Below are positions 53,379 to 63,940 of a stretch of 64,000 nt of DNA, one piece after another (position 1 is the first letter of the stretch; every line of letters begins with the position of its first letter). The notes beneath the pieces are model-generated. The model ran no database searches. It was not told the origin of the DNA and worked only from the letters and a program-made list of their open reading frames with translations. The stretch is from assembly GCA_963575745.1 (NCBI GenBank), contig CAUYUJ010001709.1:33928-97927 (forward strand). Reading direction: 5' to 3'. The stretch comes from Prorocentrum cordatum. Its lineage: Eukaryota > Sar > Dinophyceae > Prorocentrales > Prorocentraceae. Both the position numbers and the translations under genes were made by a program.

Positions 53379-53498
53379 AGGCTCGGGAGGGCGTGCTTCC
53401 GGGCCGTGGTCCGCAACACGTTCATCGACGTGGAGCAGCGGAGCGACTGCGCCACGCCCGGACTGGGGGGCACCGCGCTCTCCTCACAGGAGGAAGGG

Positions 53499-53529
<31 letters not shown>

Positions 53530-53537
53530 AGAAGTAA
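53379..53537 (+). CDS. Possible 3' exon with NTFIDV motif (part 4)
   Basis: A pyrimidine-rich tract ending CCCCCAG at 53378 could be a 3' splice site. From 53379 the frame reads RLGRACFRAVVRNTFIDVEQ, RSDCATPGLGGTALSSQEEG, an Asp/Glu tail, then TAA at 53535-53537 (159 bases, an exact codon multiple). The VxNTFID-type motif is one I associate with many dinoflagellate proteins. The stop codon is the first three bases of element T13, so the native end may lie elsewhere. Confidence 0.42.
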
Positions 53538-53908
53538 TGTCAGCTTGCGATTAACAAATGACCGGATCCCCCCCCCCGGGGCTGATGAATAGACCCCGCG
53601 GGGGGCGAATTTTTCTTAATCACGCGCGCCAGGGGGCCAGGAGGTCGCTGACGCCGCCGAGGGGATCGTGCACCCCCTCTGCATGACAGCCTGAAAACGA
53701 TTGCCTTCCGTATAGCAGTTGTTATCGGGGTCGTATACATCCGAGGCGAATTTCTTCCCCCCTCTCAGGCGTCGTGGTCGTCGTCACGACGTCGTCGTCG
53801 TCGTCGTCGCGGCCGCCGTCGTCGTCGTCTTCTTCGTCGTCCTTGTCATCGTCGTCGTGTTCTTCGTCGGCGTCGTCGTCGTCGTCGACTACAGCGGGCC
53901 TGCGCAGC

Positions 53909-53948
<40 letters not shown>

Positions 53949-54352
53949 GGGCATCCGCAGTGCGTCGTCGTCGTCGCCGCCGTCGCCATCTGGCCCGCCT
54001 TGCTCGCAGGCCCCCGAGGCAGCAGGCGCCCCCCTTGCTGCGGCCAGGGCAAAACAAAATATCGGTTCGACCGAAAAAAAAAAACGGAAAGTGCGGGGGC
54101 GAGCGCCGACAACAGTTCTTCTTCATTTTAAACAGGTGTCGCCCTGGCTCACGGTCCCTGCTTCTGCCGCCTTTGCCTCCCAGTCTGTGCTGTCTGTCGC
54201 CTTCTCGTTGGCGGCCTGGCGTCGGCGCCAATCACCGGCGCCGCCCCGTTGATGCTCAATCTGGCGGGCACCATCCCGCAATTCGCCCGAGCAGGGGAAT
54301 TGTTTGTTTAACACGCGCCCCCCACGGATTTGTTAATCGCAAGCTGACATTA
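53535..54352 (+). mobile_element. TIR element T13, 818 bp
   Basis: Left TAATGTCAGCTTGCGATTAA, then CAAAT; right ATTTGTTAATCGCAAGCTGA, then CATTA: a perfect 25-bp terminal inverted repeat. The interior has CGT repeats (53765-53890), a CA array and no transposase-like frame. Target duplication unclear. Confidence 0.75.
53906..53946 (+). repeat. (CA)n microsatellite
   Basis: Nearly perfect ACACAC run inside T13. Confidence 0.95.
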
Positions 54353-56076
54353 AGAGGAGGACATAGGAGGAAACGAGTCAGCGCTTGCATTCCAAAACCA
54401 CCCCGCCCCAGCTCGATGGTCCCTGACCCCCCCAGAGTTTCGGGCTGGGCGGGCGCGCGGGTTTCAGCATGTTCTCTCGATGTCTCAGAGCGCCCCCCAC
54501 CTCGGAATCGCCAGGCTTGCCAACAGGCCCACAAACAAATATTCAAAACATGGTTATGGTTTGCCCGAGCTGCTCTTAGAACGTGTCGATTTGAATGTAT
54601 ATGCTTTCATGTACCGGGTTTGCGTTCTCAGAACGTCGCTTTTGTGCTTCGAGCATGTTGGTTCTAAGAAAATGTCGTAGTAGGCCTATACGACTGCCAG
54701 GACGGGCGACCCTGTCCAAGTTACAGGAGGAGGTGGAGGAGAAGGAGGAGGAGGCAAACAAAGAGCTGAAACACGAGGAAACGGGAGGCGATGAGCGAGC
54801 ACGTAGGAGGAAACGGGGGGGGAGGAACGCATGTAGGAAGGGAGGGAGGAGGAAAGGAGGGAGGAGGAAAGGAGGGAAGAGGAAACGATTGATGAAAAGC
54901 GAGGGGAGGGCCGGCCCCGACGAGGGACGCCGCCCCCGCATGGCCCCGCTCCCCATAGGTTTGTCGCCCCTTTTCGGCGCCCGCCGAACCCGCAGCGGCT
55001 GCTCCAGCGGGGGCGGCAGCAGGCTTCGCGCTTGCCATGGGGCCTGCCCCTGGTGGTGCGCGTGCCGGTGGTGGCGTGCCTCCTCGCACCTCTTGGGCGG
55101 GTGGCGTTCGTCGTCTTCCCTGGGACCAGTCTTTCTTCGCGAGCCGTTTTTTGACGGTTCCGAGGCCCGGTGAGGGCCCCAGGAGGCCGAGAACAATGAG
55201 AAATTTCCTCCTCGATTTTTCCGAGATGCCAGATGTCTGGGGAGGATTTCGGCCCTCCTTTTGAGCCAGTAGTCTTCACCCCTCATTTAGGTAATCCCCG
55301 TTGCCGGTAAAAAAAAACGGTCACGGGGAAGTGGTCGAGAGGTCGGGGGCCCGTGTTCGAAAAGATCGAGACGCCGGAGGTCTGGGTCCGCACCCTGACG
55401 GGATGGCGTGAGCTCAGCAGCTCGACGACGACCTCATGCGGGAAGGCAGCCGGTCGAAGCACGAAGCGCGGCTCGTGGCCATGCAGCGGCGGAGGCCATT
55501 GACGCAGGGAAGGACGATTTTGTTCGTGAAGCCGTTCCCGCCGCCATGCAGGGCCCCGCCACAGCCAGCGCCCCAGGGGCTCTGCAGCACAGCCGCTCCA
55601 CGCCCGGAGACCCCGAGGTCCAGCCGGCGCCGGCGACAGCGGGTGGCCATGGTGGTGGGTGGGCGCGGCAGGCCAAGCCCCTGGCAAGCGGGGCATCAGT
55701 AAATGGGGTGGTAGCTGAGAGGCCCCTTCAAGCGAGAACAGGGCGACAGGGCGTGTACCTCGCACTGGTGCGTGAGACATCGGGACGGCGAAAACGTCGA
55801 CACATCGTCATAACTCTGGGCGGGGGGGTTTACCTCGCACTTGTGCGCAGCAAGTCAGTTCTTTGAAAACACCATCAGTTCCTTGAAAGCACCATTGAAA
55901 GCGCACCCTCAGCTTCCGACCCGTTTACTAACGCCCCGTTTGCAGGGGCCTGGGCAATGCAGCGGGCGCAGGCCGGCGGCCGCAGCAGGAGCATCTCGCC
56001 CTATAACCGAGGCCCGCCGGCTCGGCCCAGGCCCGCGTCCAGCCGCGCGGGAGCGTTCGGCATTCATGACCTGGCA
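54353..56076. other. No gene recognised
   Basis: Contains AGGAGGGAGGAAAGG-type purine repeats near 54830-54890. A frame at 55037-55264 ends with MRNFLLDFSEMPDVWGGFRP, faintly like the NTFID motif, but I do not call it. Confidence 0.3.
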
Positions 56077-56234
56077 TACAGTCGGCCCGGATTAGTAGGT
56101 CGACCCTGCCAGCTCAAGGGTACCCTTGTGTCCTGTGCCTCGCGACACGTGCCTTCTTACACTCCTGTGGCAATGTGGCTCTCGGAAGAGTCCTGTGTCC
56201 TCTCGCGTGTCCTGTCCAGTCCAGGCCGACTGTA
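56077..56234 (+). mobile_element. MITE T6, copy 2
   Basis: 158 bp with flanking TA, the same length as copy 1. CAGTCGGCCCGGATTAGTAG at the left, TCCAGGCCGACTG at the right, interior about 90% identical to 14367-14524 by eye. Confidence 0.87.
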
Positions 56235-56422
56235 AGCAGGGCCTGTCGGCTCGGCCTGGGCTCGCGCCCGGCCGCGCGGGAGTGCTGGGCACCCGTGGCA
56301 CAGAATGCCACGCGCCGGCCCCCGGCCCCCGCTCCCGTGGCTCGAGGAAGAGGCGCGCTGGTGCCCTGGCTGGGCGGGCCGGCCCCTCCGGGATCGCCGT
56401 CGTTGCCGAGGTGCGCCATCTT

Positions 56423-56584
56423 CAGGAGGGAAAAAAAAATCACAGACACAATTAATCGTCGATCCCCCAAAAATATGGGAAAATATGGGAAGTGGGGGGG
56501 AAGACAAAAACCTAGAAAATACAGGAAAACATGGGGAATCTTGTTATTTGTGTCTACTTATTTGTGTGTATCAGTTCCCCTTCA
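56423..56584 (+). mobile_element. Dispersed element T7, copy 3
   Basis: CAGGAGGGAAAAAAAAATCA, CACAATTAATCGTCGATCCC, AAATATGGGAAGTGGGGGGG, ends TTATTTGTGTGTATCAG and CCCCTTCA. Confidence 0.75.
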
Positions 56585-57340
56585 CATCTGGCAGCCGGGC
56601 CCTTGGGGCCACCGTGACCGAGTCCAGCGGCGCCGGGCGAGGCCCCGCGAGGGGGCGGGCTTGCGCGTGCGGAATGCCACGTGCCAGACCGGCTGTCAGC
56701 TGTTCCTCAGAGCCGAGTCCGTAGGGAGTTCGTTTTTGCTACTCGAGGTTCGCGTTCGTTCGGCTGACGACAGGCCATGGCGAAGAACTCTCTAGTACTG
56801 GTTCGACTCGGCTCGGCTGGAGGCCGTTCGTTTGGGGTTGTTGTGGCCACACGGCCTCACATCGGCCTCGGCAAGGCCCCCTTCCTTCAGATGCCATGGG
56901 TTTCCTCAGCGCGTCAGTCTATGCTGGATCAATGGGCTCGTCGCAGGGGGCTTTCTCATGGGATCCGTTTATCTGGTCACGGGTGGAGGCGACCTTGACG
57001 ACGCCTCGCTCGGGATCCTCAAGCGGTTTGGGGAGGCCCAGAAGGCCCTGGACCAGCTGCATGAGGATACCGAGCGAGGACCAGGATAGTAAGAGGACGG
57101 GCAGAAGGGGAGGAGAAGGAGGAGGAATGAGGAATGGAGAGCAAGGGATGAAGAATGATGGTGAATGAAAGAAGAGAGTGAGAGAGAGAGAGAGAACGAG
57201 AGAGAGAGAGAGAGCGAGTCCTGTCGGGCTTGGCTGAGGCAGAGTTCCAAGGCTCCGAAGAAAATGGAGCGGCCGGTGTTTTGTTAATTTCAGCCTCTGG
57301 GGTACCACGTCGCCCACGTCCGGAAAGTAACATGACGTCT
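56585..57340. other. No gene recognised; (GA)n at 57175-57216
   Basis: Unique GC-rich sequence then a GAGAGAGA run. Nothing else supported. Confidence 0.4.
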
Positions 57341-57430
57341 TGAGGGATGATGATGATGATGAGGATGAGGATGAGGATGAGGATGAGGATGAGGATGAGG
57401 ATGAGGATGAGGATGAGGATGAGGATGATG
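57341..57430 (+). repeat. (GATGAG)n microsatellite
   Basis: GATGATGAT then about 12 GATGAG hexamers. Confidence 0.95.
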
Positions 57431-57435
57431 AAGAT

Positions 57436-57760
57436 GAAGGAGGAGGAGAAGGAGGAGAAGGACCACCATGAGCAAGGATACAGTCGGCTTATGAGAGTAA
57501 CGCGATTCTCTTAGGCTCGGCCTTTTGGTACCCTGGGTTCGCAGTGTGGTGTGTGTGTGTGAGCAGGAGCAGGAAGAGGAGGAACAGGGCGGTGGCAGGA
57601 GGGGAGGGAGAAGGCGGGGGAAGAGGAGAAGGAGGAGGAGGAGGAGGAGGAGGGGGAGGAGGAGGAGGAGGAAGAGAAGGAGGAGAGGAGAAGGAGGAAG
57701 AGAAAGTGAGGAGGAGGACGACGACGAGGGCGAGGAGGAGGGCGAGGAGCAGGAGGAGGA
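57436..57760 (+). repeat. (GGA)n-rich blocks
   Basis: GGA/GAAGGA blocks at 57436-57465 and 57565-57760, separated by unique sequence with GTGTGTGTG. Confidence 0.85.
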
Positions 57761-58578
57761 AGTTGAAATTGACGCCCCCTGGCCGCGAAGGATCCCGAAC
57801 GTCGAGATCGCTGAGCCCCTCGCTCTTCCGCCGGGAACCGCGGGCGGCCTCGGAGGTGCGCGCGCCGCGGAAAGGTGCTGAGCGCGGGTCCACGGTCGTA
57901 TGGGTCCCCACCACTTTTCCACTTTCTGCCGCTCAGGCTTCGGAGGGGGCCGAGGACTCCTCGATGGGCCCTCGGCCAACGAAGACGTCCATAAAGGAGG
58001 GTCCAAAAGTACCTCTACCTTCTCACTGTAACTCGATACACCAGTCAACCAATTATTCTTCATCATCTCGCTCCTCGGCTCCTCGCTCTCCGGCCCGTTT
58101 CTGCTTTTTGTTTGGCCCGCTTTTCTTTGTCGGCCCGACCCGTGGTCCGAATAAAAGTTGCAGCGGACCGCATTGCCACGCTGGCGAATATCGTGGGCGC
58201 AGTGCTCTGTGGGATGAATGACGCAGTTTCCTCGAGTTACTTTGGGAGGTGTGCAGAAAAGTAATTGCCGAAGGGTGTGCCGATGCGTTTCGCTTTTCTT
58301 TTTCACCGTCGAGTATCCGTGTGCACGCAACCCTTCTGCAAGGCATTCCCTCTGGTCTTCACGTAATGCTGCCAGTCGCACAGTCTTCCGCCCACGCGTC
58401 CTTCCGGATGCGTGGCTCAGTGGTGACGGTGGGCCGAGGAGCGGGTGAAGAGCATGGATTGCCAGAAGAGGGGGACGAGAAGGCCTGAGCAGGCGGAGGA
58501 GGGTGCGCAGGGGGAGGATGGGGGGAGTGAGAGAAGGTGGGGCGAGTGGGAGGGGAGGAGAAGGAGGAGGTGATGAAT
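57761..58578. other. No gene recognised
   Basis: Unique sequence without a supported feature. Confidence 0.35.
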
Positions 58579-58739
58579 CAGGAGAGGAAAAAACACACAG
58601 ACACAATTAATCCTCGATCCTCCAGAAAATATGGGAAATATGGGAAGTGGGCGGGAAGACCAAAACCCAGAAAATATTGGAAAATATGGTGAATATTTTT
58701 ATTTGTGTGTATTTATTTGTGTGTCCTGGGGCCCCTTCA
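58579..58739 (+). mobile_element. Dispersed element T7, copy 4
   Basis: CAGGAGAGGAAAAAACACAC, ACACAATTAATCCTCGATCC, ATATGGGAAGTGGGCGGGAA, ends TTATTTGTGTGTCCTGGGGC and CCCTTCA. Confidence 0.78.
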
Positions 58740-58867
58740 ATGAAGCTCCTCGAATATTTCCCCCCCCCGCCGCCGAACACGCCCTCTGAGTTGGAAAGAC
58801 CCTTCGATGACAAGTTCAAGGGTTGGTTGCCGGACAGGGGAAGCCCTTCCCAATCTCTTCCACTTCT

Positions 58868-58951
58868 CTCTCTCTCTCTCTATCTCTGTCTCGCGCTCTC
58901 TCTCTCTCTCTTTCTCTGTCTGTCTCTCTCTCTCTCTCGCTCTCTCTCTCC
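58868..58951 (+). repeat. (CT)n microsatellite
   Basis: CTCTCTCT with GTCT and CGCT interruptions. Confidence 0.92.
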
Positions 58952-59124
58952 CGGGCCCTTCGCACCTCGTGGCCGTGGCCGAACGGCCGGTGCATGTCTT
59001 CATGGACAATCGGGAGGCGGTCAGCGGTCTCGGGCGCCTCCTTGACCGCCGTCCCGCCCCCGACGTGCGGTGCAAGATGCATCGGGCCACCCACGCCTGG
59101 AGGGTTCCTCCGAAGGGCTTAGGG

Positions 59125-60815
59125 GGCCTGTCCTCCTCCTCCTCCTCCTCCTCCTCCTCCTCCTCCTCCCTCCTCCTCCTCCTCTCCTCGTCCCTCCTCC
59201 ACCACCTCCCTCCTCCTCCTCCTCATTCCGCCTCCTCCCCTCCTCCTTCTCACTCCCTCCTCCTCCTCCTCCTCCTATTCCTCTCCTCCTCCTCCTCCTC
59301 CTTCCTCCTCCTCCTCCCTCCTCCTCCTCCTCCTCCTCTCCTCCTCCTCCCCGGGGAATCCGTGCACCCACTCCAAGGGTCTCGCAGTTGTCGTGCGGAG
59401 GGGCTGCGATCCTGCCCGGGCAGCGGAGCGTCGCCGGCCGACCAGGGCCACACCTGTACCGAGCGGATCTTGGCCGAGCCCTCGCAACGCATGCGCCCTC
59501 CGTCGCAGGGCCCTCCTGCTCCTCGCTCCTCCCTCCTCCCCTCCCTCCCTCACTCCCTCCCTCCCTCCTCCCTCCCTCCTCACGTCCTCCTCCTCCTCCT
59601 CCTCCTCCTCCTCCTCCTCCTCCTCTCCTCCCTCCTCCTCCTCCTATCCTCCCTCCTCCTCCTCCTCCTCCTCCTCCTCCTCCTCCTTCCTCCTCCTCCT
59701 CCTCCTCCTTCTCCTCCTCCTCCCGGGGGAATCCGTGCACCCACTCCAAGGGTCTCGACAGTTTCCGTGCGGAGGAGGCTGCGATCTGCCCGGGCAGCGG
59801 AGCGTCGCGCCGACCAGGGCCACACCTGTACCGAGCGGATCTTGGCCTGAGACCCTCGCGACGCATGCCGCTCTCCGTCGCAGCCCCTCCTGCTCCTCGC
59901 TCCTCCCTCCCTCCCCTCCCTCCCTCCCTCCCTCCCTCCCTTTCCCTCTCCCTCCCTCCTCCCTCCTCCTCACTAACTCCTCCTCCTCCTCCTCCTCCTC
60001 CTCCTCCTCCTCCCTCTCTCCTCCTACCTCCTCCTCCGCCTCCTCCTCCTCCCCTCCTCCCCTCCTCCCCCTCCTTCCTCCTTATTCCTCCTCCTCCTCC
60101 TCTCTCCTCTCTCCTCCTCCTTCCCCTTCCTCCTCCTCATCCTTCTCCTCCTCCTCCCTGGGGAATCGTGCAAACCCACTCCAAGGGTCCTCGACAGTTT
60201 CCGTGCGGAGGAGGGCTGCGATCTGCCCTGGGCAGCGAGCGTCGCGCCGACCAGGTCCACACCTGTACCGAGCGGATCGTGGCCTGAGACCCTCGCGACG
60301 CATGCCGCTCTGTCCGTCGCAGCCCCTCCTGCTCCTCGCATCCTCCCTCCCTCACCTCCCTCCCTTCCCTCCCGTCCCTCCTCCCTCCTCCTCACCTCCT
60401 CTCCTCCTCCTCCTCCTCCTCCTCGCTCCCCTCCTCCTCCCTCCTCCTCCTCCTCCTCCTCACTCCTCCTCCCTCCTCCTCCTCCTCCTCCTCCTCCTCC
60501 TCCTCCTCCTCTTTCTTCCTCCGCCTCCTTCGCCTCGCTCCTCCTCCTCCTCCTCCTCCTCCTCCTCTCCTCCTCCTCCTCCTCCTCCTCCCTCCTCCTC
60601 CTCCTCCTCCCCCTCCTCCTCCTCCTCCTCCTCCTCTCCTCCCTCCTCCTCCTCCTCCTCCCCCCCCCCTTCCCTCCCCCCCCTTCCTTTTTCCCACCCC
60701 CCTCCCTCCTCCTCCTCCTCCTCCTCCTCCTCACCTCTTCTTTCCTCCTCCTCCTCTCCTCCCCTCCTCCTCCTCCTCCTCCTCCCTCCTCCTCCTCCTC
60801 CTCCTCCTCCTCCTC
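59125..60815 (+). repeat. (TCC)n satellite with a three-copy ~175-bp unit
   Basis: Pyrimidine satellite of about 1.7 kb. Three diverged copies of a unique unit are embedded at about 59350-59525, 59724-59905 and 60158-60335: CCACTCCAAGGGTC, TGCGGAGG, GACCAGGGCCACACCTGTAC, CGAGCGGATC and GCGACGCATGCCGC-type words in the same order. Unit spacing is about 375 and 434 bp because TCC lengths differ. Frames up to 525 codons are artefacts. Confidence 0.9.
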
Positions 60816-60821
60816 CTCCGC

Positions 60822-62080
60822 GTGCTGCAGCGGGCTCGGCGGCTGGCGCTTCAGGACGAGATGGAGCCCCTCACCCTGGACCAGCTGGAGGAGGCGCTCC
60901 GCGCTGTGCCGCCTCGGAAGGCGCGCGGCATCGAGTCGGTCGGCCAGCGGGACGTCTGGTGGCTGCCTGAGTCTGGCCGCCGTGCGCTGCTCGATTTGTT
61001 TCATTTGATCGAGGCCAAGGTTGCTTGGCCTTGGCAGTGGCTCACCGCTATCGTTGTTCTGCTTCGCAAACCTGATGTGCGCAAGGATCGCGCCATAGGC
61101 TTGCTCACCTGGTTGGGTCGTTTGTGGAGCCGCATGCGGTCTCGCCCTGCGGAAGTGTGGGCTGCGGCTCGCTCTGGTCCTTGGGACGCCGCAGTTCGAG
61201 GCAACAGCGCTCTACGGGAGGCTCTACTCAGGTGTTATGCCGACGAGGCTGCGCTTGCCTCAGTCCTGCCTGAGTATTGCTCTGCCTCAGTTTTGTGGGA
61301 TGTGGAAGCGTTCTATGACACTATTCGATGGGATCGCGTGGTCGACCATGCGATTGATCTTGATTTTCCTCCGCACCCCCTGGCCTTGGAGGGTATCCTT
61401 CACATGGGGCCTCGGCTGTTGAGGGACGAGGGGGTTTTTGCTCCGCCTATCATTCCGCACGGAGGGCTTGTGGCTGGAGCTCGCAGGGCCCCCGATTTCT
61501 CGAAATGCCAAATGTTCGAGATTTGTGAACGTGCGTGTGCCAGCAGTGCTCTTGTTTCCCTCCGTACGTGGATCGATGGTGTCACCCAGCGTGCGGAAGG
61601 TCTTAAGCGAGATGTCATTCGTGAATTAATCCAAGCTGGGGCTGTTTTTGCCTCGGGCTGCGAACAGGAGCAGCTGAGGATTGCTAGCAAGTCGATTATT
61701 GTGGCGTCTGAGCTTTCGGTGGCGCGGGCTATCCAAGCTGGCCTAGGATTGAAAGGCATCCAGGTCGATGTGGCCTCGGTTGCGGCGGATCTGGGCATTG
61801 AAAGGGGCAGTGGCGTTTCTGTCGCCAAGCCCCGCCACTCGAAGCGTCTCAGGCAAGCCACTCGTAGGGCGTGTCGTATCCATAAGTTAGCTGCTGTGGC
61901 CCCTCGGAAGATCGGGGCGCGTTTGGTCCTCACTGGGGCTTTGCCGCAGGCGTCCTACGCCTGGAAGGTTTTTGGGGTCGCGCCCTCGGTCCTCCAGAAA
62001 TGGCGACGGGCCTTAGCCAGCAGCTTAACTCGAGGCTTGGCGGGGCGATGTCTCACGACCCTGCTGGCCTTGGAAGTTCA
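60822..62080 (+). CDS. LINE-type reverse transcriptase (N-terminal part)
   Basis: Frame 3 from the first Met after the TCC satellite. Reads LTLDQLEEALRAVPPRKARG (RT motif 0/1 region), QWLTAIVVLLRKPDVRKDRA then IGLL, SALREALLRCYADEAAL, motif A VLWDVEAFYDTIRWDRVVDH (61290-61345), then the catalytic-loop position RTWIDGVTQ at 61561-61587, where YxDD would be expected. The second Asp is replaced by Gly. Then SKSIIVASELSVARAI, GVSVAKPRHSKRLRQATRRA and SYAWKVFGVAPSVL. The order matches dinoflagellate non-LTR RT proteins. The endonuclease domain is absent, since upstream is TCC repeat. The frame stays open to 62243, but the conserved reading moves to frame 2 at an A6 run at about 62080. Confidence 0.75.
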
Positions 62081-63940
62081 AAAAAGGACCCTGCTTTCAC
62101 CACGGTGTTTCAGCTTCTGGAGTCCTGGTTTCAGATTGTTGCTGCGTTGCCTGAAAAAGGAGTGGACCGCATGCGTGCCTGTTGGTCTGCCACGGTCGAG
62201 AGGATCGATAGCTTGGGCCCCCAGCGCAGGTGGCATAATATAAAAGGACCTGTGTCTGCTGTGGTCGCTACCATGACGGCCTCGGGATGGAAGCTCGATG
62301 GGCCTTGGTTTTGGGTCGCTCCTGGGGGTGATGTCTTCGCTGTTCCCGATGAGCTTCGCTCCCAGGCTTATATGACGTCGGATTTTAAAAAGGAAGTGGA
62401 CCGTAGCATTGAGGCACGTTTATGGTCTGCTGCCGCCGAGTTCCGCAATGGAGGGGGTCTTGCATCGGGCGTCGACCTCGCGATTGCTTGGCGGCACCTT
62501 GCGTCCTTGCGTAGGAAGTCGCCTCAGAAGACTGGCTTGCTTAGGGCTGTCCTTACTGGGGCCGTTTGGACGAGGGGCCGTATTCAGGCTTCTGGGGGAG
62601 AGTGTGAGCTCACCTGCCCCCGTTGCAACTCGGCCCCCGAAACGGACGTCCACCGGTTCTGGGAATGCCCGTGCAACAGTGAATTTCAGGAAGTGGACGA
62701 TGGGTTCGCGCGTAAGGCAGCCTCTGTGGCTGCCGATTTCCCATGTTTCTGGCTTCGCGGTCTCGTGCCCCGTGAGTGGACGTCCGTCCCTCCGCCTCCC
62801 GACGACCCCATCCTCCGCGCCGCTGGCGTGTTTCCTGGGCCTCGGGGGGGAACTCGCATCTGGGGCGCGGGGGATGCGAGTGGTGGGGAGTTCACGAAGG
62901 ACAAGCGTCTCAGGCGGGTGTCATGGGGCGTCGCGGTTTTTGGCCATGATGTTCTAACCCTGCCCCCACAGGTGTCGGATGCCGACATTCAGTTTATCCA
63001 AGGGGGCGGGATCTCTGGTAAGCAGTCTGTGAATCGTGGTGAGCTCTGGGCCCTTTTGGCTTTTTTGGAAGGAGCTCACCCCCAGGCGTGTCTTGGATAC
63101 GTCGCGGACTCGGCCTATGTTGCGAGGGGATTTGCTCGCATCCAGGCTGGCCTTTTGCAGCGAATTCAGACCCACGTTGATCTCTGGAGGCGTGTCCTGA
63201 GCGCTCTGGATCGTCTTGGGGATGTGGTTCTCATTCAGATTCCGAGTCACCTCAAGGTTGAGGAGGCCGTGCGCCGTGGATTAAATCCTGGCGTCGCGCT
63301 GGCGAACGCGGTGGCCGATGATGTTGCGAGCCACTTCGCCCAGCAGGTTAAGGTTCCATACGCTGTCTCGGCTCCCGTCAGGTTCGCTGATGGGTTAGCT
63401 CGGAAGGTGCAAAATCATTTGCTTGCTGTGATGTCAGATGTTTTGGAGCGTGAGGGCGGACGCCCTCCCCGCCCCCCTAAGGAGACGGTTCGGAGAACGG
63501 CCCGCCAGCTCCTTCGCGCTGCGGCGGTGAAGTCCTCTCATAAATGCCCCTTGCTTTGTGGGGATTTCTCCCAGTGCCAGAGGTGCGGTTGCTCTTCAAC
63601 CGCCCGTGACCTGACATCGTTTTTGAATTCGCAGTGTACCCCTATGGAATGGTCTGGCGCGGTCTTTCGACCGACGGCGGCTGTGTGTGTTCGCAGTCGG
63701 CTTGTGGACCCTTCCCATGCCTTGGCGTTTTGGCCTGAGGCGAATGTGCTGTGGTGTTTAACTTGTGGGGCGTATTCGACCCAGCACTTGAGGGACCTGG
63801 GCAAGGTCTGCTCGGGCCGCCTCGGGAAGGCGGGGGCCCAAAACCTTTCCAGGATCGCCCAGGGCATGGCCCCTGGGAGTTTGGTTTGGGGGAAGGAGCG
63901 GAGGGAGAGGGCTAGCGCGAGAGGCGGGGTGGGAGAGAGA

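Noticed and set aside
55321-55380. tRNA-like segment (GTGGTCGAGAGGTCGGGGGC, GTGTTCGAAA)
   Set aside because: No consistent acceptor stem, D-arm or anticodon arm could be paired.
59070-60970. 525-codon and 405-codon frames before the RT
   Set aside because: TCC satellite in different phases; the unique 175-bp units read differently in each copy's frame.
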